Below, piece by piece: positions 47,072-56,310 of a stretch of 64,000 bases of DNA. The stretch is from assembly GCA_026874595.1 (NCBI GenBank), contig JAPPUL010000084.1, forward strand, positions 784,356 through 848,355, written 5' to 3'. The notes under the pieces were generated by a model that was given only the letters and a program-made list of their open reading frames with translations, searched no databases and was not told the DNA's origin. Numbering within the stretch: the first letter of the stretch is position 1; the number at the start of each line of letters is the position of its first letter. Position numbers and translations under genes: made by a program. This stretch comes from Sipunculus nudus (lineage: Eukaryota > Annelida > Sipuncula > Golfingiida > Sipunculidae).

Positions 47072-48382
47072 ATGTATATAAGGATTATTGGCTACTTATT
47101 AGGTATCGTTATACTCTCAAGCTGTTATGAGAATGGGCTAAACAGCATCAAAATAGAGATCCCGAAGCAGAAGCCGAAGGAGGAATGTCTAAAAATAGGT
47201 TCATTGACAGAATTGTCTGATGATAAGAATAAGGCTGTTAAGAATGCTCCTTGCTTCGAATACATAGTAGCCCCAGATCCGATGAAAATTGAATTAAGCA
47301 CCGCAATAGACGGACAGAATAAGATTTTATATATAAAGAAGAACCTAGAAGGTCCGCTAATAGATACCATAAAGGGGGGGAGAGTAAAAAATCTTAAAAT
47401 AGAGCTTGTCAATAGCAAAAACCAAAAGATAACCGGGAGCATACTTGCAAAGAACAACGAGGACGGGACAATAGTAAACGTAACGATAGACGGTGGCGGC
47501 GCAATTATTACTAGTAAGACTACTACTCATAGTAAGACTACTACTCAGGGAGGATTAGTCTCGATAAATCAAGGCACGATAGATAATGCAACTATTAAAA
47601 ATATATCATTCAGTTGCTCCTCCAGCACAAACCCTATAGGCGGACTTGTTGGGCAAAACGATAACAAGATATCTAATAGCAAAGCTCTAAATGTAAATAT
47701 ATCATGTAACTCCTCCACCACAGATTTACCTATAGGTGGGCTCGTTGGAAGGAACTGGGGCAGCGGCACTATAACAAACAGCTATGCAACCGGAGATGTT
47801 ACGGGAAAGAGCAGGCTAGGTGGGCTGGTTGGAGAGAACGAGAACAGGGGCAAAATAGAAAACAGCTATGCAACCGGAGCTGTTACGGGCACAGGGAGCA
47901 ATGTCGGCGGTCTGGTTGGAAGTAACGTGGACCAAGGCACTATAACAAACAGCTATGCAACCGGAGCTGTTACGGGAAAGAGCAGGCTAGGTGGGCTGGT
48001 TGGAGAGAACGGGGGCACAATAGAAAACAGCTATGCAACCGGAGCTGTTACGGGCACAGGGTCCGTTGTCGGCGGTCTGGTTGGATGGAACGGGAGCAAA
48101 ATAGAAAACAGCTATGCAACCGGAGCTGTTACGAGCACTACGGGCACAGGGTCCGATGTCGGCGGTCTGGTTGGAAGGAACGTGGACACAATAGAAGACA
48201 GTTTCTGTTTGGACAGGTCGGGTATTAATGCTGTCGGGAACAACGCTCAGGCTACAGGTGTAACAGCAATAAAAAAGGAAAACTCAATTACAACAACTAC
48301 GTTTACTAGTGCAGGCTGGTCAAGCTCTTTTTGGAAGAATTTGGTAGCGGGCCAGTGGCCAAAGCTTAAATGGCAGCCGTAG
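47072..48382 (+). CDS. GLUG-repeat lipoprotein with divergent head
   Basis: 436 aa. Signal IIGYLLGIVILSSC with lipobox cysteine at about 17. The head (residues 18-150) is unlike subfamilies A and B except for the DGQNKILYIKK region. From about residue 155 it becomes a GLUG array. The last six repeats (GGLVGRNWGSGTITNSYATG onward) and the tail (DSFCLDRSGINAVGNN, then GQWPKLKWQP) are practically the same DNA as in the 44184 gene. This looks like a mosaic with a unique N-terminus and a shared, probably gene-converted, repeat cassette. No strong ribosome site is visible. Confidence 0.82.
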   Translation: MYIRIIGYLLGIVILSSCYENGLNSIKIEIPKQKPKEECLKIGSLTELSDDKNKAVKNAPCFEYIVAPDPMKIELSTAIDGQNKILYIKKNLEGPLIDTIKGGRVKNLKIELVNSKNQKITGSILAKNNEDGTIVNVTIDGGGAIITSKTTTHSKTTTQGGLVSINQGTIDNATIKNISFSCSSSTNPIGGLVGQNDNKISNSKALNVNISCNSSTTDLPIGGLVGRNWGSGTITNSYATGDVTGKSRLGGLVGENENRGKIENSYATGAVTGTGSNVGGLVGSNVDQGTITNSYATGAVTGKSRLGGLVGENGGTIENSYATGAVTGTGSVVGGLVGWNGSKIENSYATGAVTSTTGTGSDVGGLVGRNVDTIEDSFCLDRSGINAVGNNAQATGVTAIKKENSITTTTFTSAGWSSSFWKNLVAGQWPKLKWQP

Positions 48383-48456
48383 ACTGGCATAAAGCCGCAG
48401 GTTTATAAAGCCGCAGGGCATAAGCTCATAGGGGCCCCAAGGGACCGTAGGACATA

Positions 48457-48500
48457 ATAGTAGGCATGCTTTTTTTTAAAACCTAAAAAGTGCCTACTAT
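48457..48500. terminator. Hairpin after the 47072 GLUG gene
   Basis: Arms ATAGTAGGCA and TGCCTACTAT enclose a 24-nt loop containing T8 and two A-runs. Third copy of this element. The spacer before it has cataaagccgcagg-type words related to the 29-bp array and a gggcccc palindrome. Confidence 0.6.
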
Positions 48501-48916
48501 TTCGCTCTTATGCCATAAAAGAGAACTACAGGACCCTAAGCTAAAGCCAGTAGACCTACTCTACAGCAAGCCCAAACTATAACATCTTGACAATACCCAG
48601 CAACGTAGCCAACACTTATTAAGATTACTTATAATAATAGTTGCTTTGTATATCATAGTAGCCCCAACAGAACCATATACGAGGCCAATTCATAAATTAA
48701 GCACAATATAACTTTAGATAGATATATATTAACCTTTCTTATCCTGCTTATTCTTCTTATTCCCTTCTTAATTTATCTTACTTTCTAAACCATAAAACTA
48801 TATTACTTCTAACGCCCTTCTTTTATATGAATATATGAATATATGAATATATGAACAAATAACAAAAATGTAGTGTTATGTACTTAACATGTATAAATTC
48901 AGGAGCAAACCACTTT
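48501..48916. other. Spacer before the frameshifted GLUG gene
   Basis: No gene is seen. It contains an 8-bp unit (atatatga) four times at about 48825-48855. The in-frame ATG at 48878 has no ribosome site. AGGAG at 48901 supports the start at 48917. Confidence 0.5.
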
Positions 48917-50024
48917 ATGAAGGACTTAAAGTACTATACAAACATTTTGATAAATAACAAACTTACAACATTAACCTTTTTTATTCTTGCTATAATAATT
49001 GTTTTTCTGGTGGCTCTAATTAGTTGTAAACAAAGTGATGGCATACTTGAAGACTACCAACCGCCGAGTGGAACAACTCCAGCAGATGAACAACCTGCGG
49101 CTTACGAATGTAGCTCTCCATATATTGCAATCGCAAGCAAAGAGGACCTTGCAAAGATAGGAGTTGAGGAGAGCCATCCGCTCGATGGCAACTATTGCCT
49201 AACCCAGGATATAACCGATTTAGGCGATGGACTAAATCCACTTGGAGGCACAGGACAAACCTTTACAGGAACTTTTGATGGTGCCTTCAAGGAAATTGCA
49301 ACATTAAGTTTTACAACAACATCTACCACAGAGATGCTCGGAGGACTTGTATATAATATAAGCTCAAGCGGTGTTATAAAAACGCTTAGGAAACATTTCT
49401 GGACCCAAGATACTGGCGGGCGGCGTTGCCTATCAAAACAATGGTCTTATAGAGAAGGTACGTGTACTTGATGGACAAATTGGAACTGCCATGGGCCCAC
49501 TGGGTTGTCTTGTATCACGTCAATATGGGTCTATAAAAGAAAGTTATAGTAATTGTACTCTGACAAATTACTCTTCATCAGGAGGCATCCCTCTAAGTGG
49601 AGGTCTTGTGGGCCTAGCCTTTTCGGACAGCTTGATAGAGGATAGTTTTCATTCGGGTATAGTTAATAGCAATGAAATAAGCGCAGGATTTGTTGGATCA
49701 TTTCTTCAGCCGGCAACAATAACTACAAGTTATACAAGATCAACAATAACCAAAGGTATGATTAAAGGAAGAATAGGTGGTATAGTCGAAAGTGCTATGC
49801 CAACATTAAACGACGTTTACTATGATTCCAGTATAAATGCAGGCCTTGGAATTATAGGAGAATGGTACGAAGGGAGTCCTCCTCCTACAACAGGTATCAA
49901 GAAAGAAGATATAAAATCTGATAGTTTTAATAACTTTAATCCTAATATATGGATACTGGAAGCTGGGAACTGGCCTAAATTAAAATGGACTGATGGCCTG
50001 CCAACTGATAACATAGATTACTAA
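48917..50024 (+). pseudogene. Frameshifted GLUG-type lipoprotein gene
   Basis: ATG 48917 opens a signal anchor ending VALISC, an alanine/proline-rich linker and a head with LDGNYCLTQDI, then GTFDGAFKEIATLSF. After VIKTL (about 49384) the frame must shift for the sequence to continue ILAGGVAYQNNGLIEKVRV, LGCLVSRQYGSIKESYS, SGGLVGLAFSDSLIEDSF and the usual end NWPKLKW. One frame break next to an A5 run, otherwise an open gene; an on/off slippage site or an assembly error are alternatives to real loss. Its 3' end is the template of the 157-bp tandem repeats that follow. Confidence 0.72.
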
Positions 50025-50510
50025 ATACTTGAGGAACAGCACTCTAGTTCTCACTTCCTAAAACTATTTATTTAAAAATAATAGAATGTCTTTAATTCCT
50101 AATATATCCATACTCGAAGAGCAATATTAACCTAAATTAAAATGGACTGATGGCCTGCCAACTGATAACATAGATTACTAAATACTTGAGGACTAGCACT
50201 CTAGTTCTCACTTCCTAAAACTATTTATTTAAAAATAATAGAATGTCTTTAATTCCTAATATATCCATACTCGAAGAGCAATATTAACCTAAATTAAAAT
50301 GGACTGATGGCCTGCCAACTGATAACATAGATTACTAAATACTTGAGGACTAGCACTCTAGTTCTCACTTCCTAAAACTATTTATTTAAAAATAATAGAA
50401 TGTCTTAATTCCTAATATATCCATACTCGAAGAGCAATATTAACCTAAATTAAAATGGACTGATGGCCTGCCAACTGATAACATAGATTACTAAATACTT
50501 GAGGAACAGC
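49974..50510. repeat. 157-bp tandem copies of a GLUG gene 3' end
   Basis: The last about 50 bp of the 48917 gene (cctaaattaaaatggactga, through the stop) plus about 105 bp of spacer recur at 50131, 50288 and 50444, spacing 157, 157 and 156 bp. The copies are nearly identical. The last copy ends in divergent sequence near 50510. The architecture parallels the comC 3'-end array at 34171. From 50511 to 50624 no gene is seen. Confidence 0.93.
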
Positions 50511-50624
50511 CTATTGGTCCTCCCTTGCATAATCTCAAATTTCACGAAAGAAGGGCCGAAACGCAAACTGGTAATAGGCAACTTGCCTTACAAAAGGCTT
50601 AACACCATCTACTAAGAGTTTAGG

Positions 50625-51548
50625 CTATGTATTAATTTCAAAATTAGTTAACTTATTCTCAAGGATAAAATGCTTAAAGGAATCATATACCACATTCTTT
50701 AGTTTCCTTCTGTGATAAACAAGATAATAGTTTCTACTAAAGTTTAAATTCTTTACATTTACTCTATAGAGTTTATGATTTTCAAGCTCATCACGAACGC
50801 TTTTTAAAGGTAGGCACGATATAGTTTCAGGATATTTAACAAGTAGATGTTTTATTGCTAGGGTATGTTGCAATTCAAGTACTATATTAAGCCGATTCTT
50901 AAGCTCTCCTAAGTGATCAAAAAAAAGTTCAACTATGCCAGACTCTTTCTCCCTTAAAAGCCATTTCTTATCTAAAAGCTCATCTATAAAATACTCCTTC
51001 CCAAGCAATTTGCTATTAGCGCTAACAACAATAAGCTCATCCGCTCGCAAAAACTCCCTTACAATATTAGGATTAGTAATCTCACTTTCAATAAATCCTA
51101 TATCAATACGCCCATCATTTAGCATATCAATTATCCCTTTGGCATTCGTCCAATAATGCTTAATCTCAACCTCCTGATGCATACTTTTATATTCATATAG
51201 CAAATACGGTACTAAATATATAGCTAAAGTATGTGTTGAACCAACTATTAGCTTGCCTGCTATCTTCTGTTTCGAAAAGATATTCTTAGTTTCTTTAAGC
51301 TCATGTAATAAAGGTCTTACCTTTTCTTGTAGTAAGCGCCCCCTTTCATTTAATATTAGCTTTTTTCCTATCCTATCAAACAATTTCTCCTGAAGCTTAG
51401 CTTCTAGAGATCTTATAGTTAGAGATATATTCGGTTGGGTCATTTCTATAGAGCGGGATAATAAGGTTAAATTCAAATTATTTGCTACTTGATTAAAAAT
51501 ATCAAGTTCTTTTAATGTAATCTCATTCTCACTTTTTCCATTATTCAT
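50625..51548 (-). CDS. LysR-family transcription regulator
   Basis: 307 aa. N-terminal winged HTH (LKELDIFNQVANNLNLTLLSRSIEMTQPNISLTIRSLEA, described here by its LTLLSRSIEMTQPNISLTIR core), linker helix, and a type-2 periplasmic-binding effector domain from about residue 100 (GKLIVGSTHTLAIYLVPYLL, then DIGFIESEI). The effector domain resembles CysB/CbbR-like members that sense anions, but the ligand cannot be named. Divergent from the PilZ gene across a 305-bp spacer and convergent with the GLUG block. LysR proteins commonly control a divergent neighbour; there is no direct evidence that it controls the sulfonate operons. Confidence 0.9.
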   Translation of the reverse strand: MNNGKSENEITLKELDIFNQVANNLNLTLLSRSIEMTQPNISLTIRSLEAKLQEKLFDRIGKKLILNERGRLLQEKVRPLLHELKETKNIFSKQKIAGKLIVGSTHTLAIYLVPYLLYEYKSMHQEVEIKHYWTNAKGIIDMLNDGRIDIGFIESEITNPNIVREFLRADELIVVSANSKLLGKEYFIDELLDKKWLLREKESGIVELFFDHLGELKNRLNIVLELQHTLAIKHLLVKYPETISCLPLKSVRDELENHKLYRVNVKNLNFSRNYYLVYHRRKLKNVVYDSFKHFILENKLTNFEINT

Positions 51549-51853
51549 AATAATCTCGTTTATAATTGACTGCTTAGTTACTATCTCCAGTCTTTGCTTT
51601 GTAACTAGTACTCTTTATTAATGAGTTCTTATTAATAATTGAACAATATATAAAGAGGATTTATATAAAAACTCTATTCTATTAAACTCATAGTAGAGCT
51701 ATTTTATAATATAAAGACAAGTTCAAGCAATAACAAGAGAATGTCTTTTAATTATTCTTATAAAAGTTTTTAATGAAATTATATTCTAAAATAATGCTAA
51801 AACATAAAATAAATAAACTTGCCAAAAGTATAATCTTATGTTAGACTTACGCT
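51549..51853. other. Divergent spacer between lysR and the PilZ gene
   Basis: AT-rich, no gene. A divergent LysR regulator usually binds such a spacer at a T-N11-A box; several loose matches exist but none is convincing by eye. Direct repeats of gttcttattaata type are near 51610-51640. Confidence 0.45.
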
Positions 51854-52168
51854 ATGCAAGAAGATAAGAGAAGTTCTCCTAGAATAGGCAATAACTCGGT
51901 TGTTAAGCATGCATACTTTGTTTTTAAGAAAGCTCCTAAGACTAAAGACGATTTACTTGAATTTGAGATCTCAAATATTTCACATAATGGCTTAAAGGGG
52001 ACTTTACCTAAAGATATTAATAAAACCATTGAAAGCGGCCTTAAATTACATGTAAGCATTGTTTTTAACAACAACAGAACTCTAAATTTAATGGCTCGGG
52101 TTGTTTGGAATAATACCCAAGATGATAAAGTTGAATTTGGACTGCATTTCCTTGGCTCATTATATTAG
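51854..52168 (+). CDS. PilZ-domain protein, probable c-di-GMP receptor
   Basis: A 104-aa single PilZ domain. The first c-di-GMP motif RxxxR is RSSPR (residues 6-10), and the second, (D/N)xSxxG, is NISHNG (about 37-42). The end VEFGLHFLG is typical. Small stand-alone PilZ proteins link c-di-GMP to motility or surface behaviour. With FliN in the same window this fits a motile cell. No strong ribosome site before the ATG. Confidence 0.85.
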   Translation: MQEDKRSSPRIGNNSVVKHAYFVFKKAPKTKDDLLEFEISNISHNGLKGTLPKDINKTIESGLKLHVSIVFNNNRTLNLMARVVWNNTQDDKVEFGLHFLGSLY

Positions 52169-52318
52169 ATACTTTAATTAAACTACCTCCTTGAGAGACA
52201 AGTAGTTCTCTATTCTTCCCTTCTTATTTTGCTTTTAAAGCAGCTTATAAATAACTGTTTTATGAAATATCTACTCATAGCTTTGTCTATGACCAGTTAA
52301 TTTAAGTTGCAAATGTTT

Positions 52319-53242
52319 TTATGAATCTTCAAATTCTTTAAGTTTAAAATATATTTCATATAGAAATATCTCAACGTCGTTTTTAAGCATTGTTCTTGCA
52401 TACTCCAATCGTTTATCCCATTTGCCGCAGATAATAATCCCTTTAACATTTTCATCACTTAAATTCTTTTTAACCCATCCCATATATCTGAAAAGCTGTC
52501 CAATCGTCTCATCGCTTGTTTGGGCTTTCTTTAATTCAATAACAACATAATTATTGCTACCCTTATTTCTTGCAAGAATATCTATGTACCCTATCCCAGG
52601 TTCAGTATAATACTGCTGACTCTTATTTTCTCCGTCCTCTATTATCAAATCATATTTTTTCCCAAATGCCGTTTCATTCCAATTCTCAATAATGAAATTT
52701 TCCAGAGTCTGTTCCATATAAAAAAGACCTTTGCTTAAAACAGAAGTCTCGTCTTTTGTGCTTATATTCAAGCACTCTTTATATTTATGTAGGATCGTAT
52801 CTAAATCTTTCTTAAGTAGTATTTTAGTTACTTCTGAACCCTCTGAAAAATATTGAACTTCAGTACCATTTATTTTGGGTGTGTAATGTTTGAAAACGAA
52901 AGAGTCTCCATAACGTTGAGGCTTTTTTATAAGGTCAAAAACCTTTTTCCCCTTTAATATCTGTGAGTCCCAGGGAGATTCATATTTGATTGTTTCACTT
53001 ATTCCATAAGCAAGAATCAAAATATTCTCTTGTTTATAATATAGATAAACAGGGTAGTAACCGTTACTAGTTGACATACCAGACCCCAGAAATGAAATCC
53101 AAGAAACATGGGCAGGGGTGCCCATACCGAAAGAAACCTTTATCTGTAAATCTTGAATTTCTTGGGGATAAAGGTCTTTTGTTTTTAGGTTCCCCGTGGA
53201 GGACTGAAGAATGAAATCATCTAAGAATTTAGTTCCAATCAT
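52319..53242 (-). CDS. MrcB-N (DUF3578) / NucS-like PD-(D/E)xK nuclease fusion
   Basis: 307 aa, two parts. Residues 1-115 match the MrcB-like DUF3578 domain that precedes McrB GTPases and recognises DNA (VSFGMGTPAHVSWISFLG, then GYYPVYLYYKQENILILAYG). Residues about 170-300 form a NucS-type nuclease: LENFIIENW, then the active site with Asp in GYIDILAR and the E-x-K in VVIELKKAQTSDETIGQ, and LFRYMGWVKKNL. It looks like a stand-alone, McrBC-independent restriction enzyme. No methylase is adjacent, which would suit a type IV (modified-DNA) or other defence role. Good ribosome site GGGAG. Downstream of glmS by 22 bp on the same strand. Confidence 0.78.
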   Translation of the reverse strand: MIGTKFLDDFILQSSTGNLKTKDLYPQEIQDLQIKVSFGMGTPAHVSWISFLGSGMSTSNGYYPVYLYYKQENILILAYGISETIKYESPWDSQILKGKKVFDLIKKPQRYGDSFVFKHYTPKINGTEVQYFSEGSEVTKILLKKDLDTILHKYKECLNISTKDETSVLSKGLFYMEQTLENFIIENWNETAFGKKYDLIIEDGENKSQQYYTEPGIGYIDILARNKGSNNYVVIELKKAQTSDETIGQLFRYMGWVKKNLSDENVKGIIICGKWDKRLEYARTMLKNDVEIFLYEIYFKLKEFEDS

Positions 53243-53264
53243 TTTCTAGGACTCCCTAACCAAA

Positions 53265-55148
53265 TCACTCAACAGTGACACTTTTGGCTAGGTTTCTAGG
53301 TTGGTCTACATCACAATCTTTTTTAGTCGCTATATGATACGCTAATAACTGAAGAGGAATTACCGACAATATCGGAGTTATATAAAAAGGCACGGAGGGA
53401 ATATAGCATACATAATCGGCAAGCTTACATATCTTCTTATCGCCTTCTGTTGCTATGGCCACCACTATCCCTTTCCTTGACTTTATCTCTGCTATCGTTG
53501 TTAGTGTCTTCTCATAAAGATAATCTTTTAAGACTATTACTATCACCGGCATATTCTCATCTATTAAGGCCAAAGAACCATGTTTCAGCTCCGATGCATT
53601 AAGTCCCTCTGCATGTATATACGATATCTCCTTAAGCTTTAAGGCTCCCTCAAGCGCTACCGCGTAATTATATCCCCTACCAAGATAAAGCATACTTTTA
53701 TAATCTAAAAAATTACTTGATATCTTAGATAAACAATCACTCCTATCTAAAACCTGCTGCACTAATTCAGGCAAACCACTTATAGCCTCTACCATGTCTT
53801 GACCCTCACTCAATGATAGATGTTTACGACGACCAAGTGATAACGATATCAATAATAGTACTACCAACTGGGAAGTGAACGCTTTTGTGCTTGCAACCCC
53901 TATCTCAGGCCCTGCATGCAAAAATATTCCACCATCACTCTCTCGCGCTATCGTACTCCCAACAACATTACATATTGAATATACTAACGCTCCCTTCAAC
54001 TTCGCCTCACGGAGTCCACCCAATGTATCCGCTGTCTCCCCAGATTGGCTTATTGCTATTACTAACGTATTCTTATTTAATATAGGTCCCCTATAACGAA
54101 ACTCTGATGCGTATTCTACGTCCACTGGGATCCCTGCCATCTCCTCTATATAATATTTGCCCAGTAACCCACTATGATAGGATGTGCCCATCCCTATTAT
54201 TATTATCCTTTCAAGCTCGCGCACCATCGCTGACTGGTTTATAAATGTTGATAATACCGCATCTCCTCCAACTACATTAAGTCGCCCCTTTATCGCATTA
54301 CCTATGCTTTGACCTTGCTCGTATATCTCCTTAAGCATATATGTTGGATACTCTCCTTTGCTTACAGCCTCAAGCTTTAGACTTATTTTACTTGTTACCC
54401 GTTCCACCTTCTGGTTTTCCATGTCTCGTATACTAAACGTTTTCGTCTTTAAAGTCGCTATCTCTCCATCTTCTAGATATATTACATCCGATGTATAACT
54501 CAAAAGTGCCGCAACATCACTTGCAACTACGCTCTCTGCCTCCCCCCTCCCTATCACCACAGGACTCCCGTGTCTTGCACATATTAACATGTCAGGGTGT
54601 TTGCTTGACATCACTATAAGACCATATGTACCCTCTATCTCCTCCAACGCTTTTATCACCGCCTCCTCAAAATCTCCCGCATAGTAATCCTCTATCAAAT
54701 GGACTATTACCTCACTGTCTGTCTCACTTCGAAATATATGTCCCTTCCCTTCTAAAGCTTCCTTCAAACGTACGTAATTATCTATTATTCCATTATGTAC
54801 CACTGCAAAGTTATTTCCACAATCCATGTGGGGATGCGAATTTGCATCCGTTACCTCACCATGTGTTGCCCAGCGAGTATGTCCTATACCGCATCCTCCT
54901 ACAAATTCAAGTTCATTTACCTTCTCCTCTTCCTTTACCTTCTCCTCAAGCGACGTTATCTTTCCTTCCTTCTTAATTAGCTTTATCCTACTCTCTATAG
55001 CGCCATCCACACCTCCAACTACTCTCGTTTGTCTATCACAAAATGCAAGCCCTGCTGAATCATATCCGCGATACTCCATCTTGTAAAGCCCTTTTATCAC
55101 GTTCGGTATGCTATGTCGCTCTCCCACATAGCCCATTATTCCACACAT
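53265..55148 (-). CDS. glmS: Glucosamine-6-phosphate synthase (isomerising)
   Basis: Makes glucosamine-6-phosphate from fructose-6-phosphate and glutamine for cell-wall and LPS synthesis. 627 aa. The N-terminal Cys-1 nucleophile (MCGIMGYVG) starts the glutaminase domain (GIGHTRWATHG, SHPHMDCGNNFAVVHNGI). Two SIS domains carry GMGTSYHSGLLGKYYIE, ISQSGETADTLGG and ASTKAFTSQL. The catalytic end DQPRNLAKSVTVE is intact. The domain linker is slightly longer than in E. coli. No glmS ribozyme is recognisable in the short upstream stretch. Confidence 0.97.
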   Translation of the reverse strand: MCGIMGYVGERHSIPNVIKGLYKMEYRGYDSAGLAFCDRQTRVVGGVDGAIESRIKLIKKEGKITSLEEKVKEEEKVNELEFVGGCGIGHTRWATHGEVTDANSHPHMDCGNNFAVVHNGIIDNYVRLKEALEGKGHIFRSETDSEVIVHLIEDYYAGDFEEAVIKALEEIEGTYGLIVMSSKHPDMLICARHGSPVVIGRGEAESVVASDVAALLSYTSDVIYLEDGEIATLKTKTFSIRDMENQKVERVTSKISLKLEAVSKGEYPTYMLKEIYEQGQSIGNAIKGRLNVVGGDAVLSTFINQSAMVRELERIIIIGMGTSYHSGLLGKYYIEEMAGIPVDVEYASEFRYRGPILNKNTLVIAISQSGETADTLGGLREAKLKGALVYSICNVVGSTIARESDGGIFLHAGPEIGVASTKAFTSQLVVLLLISLSLGRRKHLSLSEGQDMVEAISGLPELVQQVLDRSDCLSKISSNFLDYKSMLYLGRGYNYAVALEGALKLKEISYIHAEGLNASELKHGSLALIDENMPVIVIVLKDYLYEKTLTTIAEIKSRKGIVVAIATEGDKKICKLADYVCYIPSVPFYITPILSVIPLQLLAYHIATKKDCDVDQPRNLAKSVTVE

Positions 55149-55237
55149 TTTGCCCTCTTTGCTCCAGTTTTAATCCTCTATTTTTTTAACGTTATCCTTC
55201 CATATCCTTCCATATCCTCCCTTCTTACTATCTCCTT

Positions 55238-56218
55238 CTATCTTAAACCCATAGCGTCCTTTACCTCACGCATAGTCTCTTTTGCCTCCTTCCTACACTC
55301 CCTCCCATTCTCACGTATCATCTCCATTACCCCAGCAACATTTAAAGATAATTCCAAACGCCTTTGTTGTATCGGCTCAAGCTCTATATACATACTCTCT
55401 AACAACTGGCCTTTACAATCAATACACCCTATCTCGGCTCCACGACACCCTTCCCATACTTTAGCTTGAAGCTCCTTACTCGAAAATAACTTATGATAAC
55501 TATATATATTGCATTCTAAAGGATTGCCAGAATCAGTCCGCCTCTTACGATTCTCATCCGTCTTTGCCTTCTTAAGCTTTTCCCATATCTCTTCTTTACT
55601 CTCGTTTATTCCTATATAATTGTTTTGGCTCTTACTCATCTTATTCTCTCCACAAAGACCCAATACCTTAGCACTTTCTGTTAAAAGCTCTTTCGGCTCT
55701 ACCAAAACTTTACCATATTCTCGATTAAATGTTCTTACTATCTCTCGGGCAAGCTCAAGATGTTGTACCTGATCCCTGCCCACTGGCACATATCTTGCTT
55801 TGTATAACACTATATCTGCTGTTTGTAATAGAGGATAGGTGAATAGTCCTGCGTTTATATTCTCTTTGTTTTGCCTCGATTTATCCTTAAACTGTGTCAT
55901 CCGCTCAAGCCACCCCATACTACTTACGCTACTTAGTATCCAGGCGAGTTCTGTATGCTCTTTTACATCTGATTGGATAAAAAGTCGAGCCTTTTTCCCA
56001 TCTAATCCGCAGGCTAGCAAGTCTAATATCACATCTTGTATCCGCCTCTTAAAAGTTCTTACATCGTATTTGACTGTTATTGCGTGGTAATCTACCACCC
56101 CGTATATACATTCGTATTCTTTGGACAGATTTACCCAGTTTTTTATCGCTCCTAGATAGTTTCCTATGTGGATGCTCCCTGTTGGCTGAATCCCCGAAAA
56201 TACTTTGCCGCTTTTCAT
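55238..56218 (-). CDS. trpS: Tryptophanyl-tRNA synthetase
   Basis: Class I synthetase of 326 aa. HIGH-type motif in GIQPTGSIHIGNYLGA and KMSKS in NKMSKSQNNYIGI are both present, with VGRDQVQHLELARE between. Tail KEAKETMREVKDAMGLR. It lies between glgC and glmS on the minus strand; spacers of about 90 bp suggest loose co-transcription. Intact. Confidence 0.96.
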   Translation of the reverse strand: MKSGKVFSGIQPTGSIHIGNYLGAIKNWVNLSKEYECIYGVVDYHAITVKYDVRTFKRRIQDVILDLLACGLDGKKARLFIQSDVKEHTELAWILSSVSSMGWLERMTQFKDKSRQNKENINAGLFTYPLLQTADIVLYKARYVPVGRDQVQHLELAREIVRTFNREYGKVLVEPKELLTESAKVLGLCGENKMSKSQNNYIGINESKEEIWEKLKKAKTDENRKRRTDSGNPLECNIYSYHKLFSSKELQAKVWEGCRGAEIGCIDCKGQLLESMYIELEPIQQRRLELSLNVAGVMEMIRENGRECRKEAKETMREVKDAMGLR

Positions 56219-56310
56219 CTATTCTTATAATTCCCTCTTCCCGTTTTCTTTCGTTTACTTCCCCCTCTTTTCTCCTCTACCTTGCTAGCTTTCTTTTATA
56301 CCTTTAACTC

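Noticed and set aside
35595-50024. Insertion sequence or phage island
   Set aside because: No transposase, integrase, terminal inverted repeats or phage structural genes were seen; the repeats are tandem rather than dispersed mobile units.
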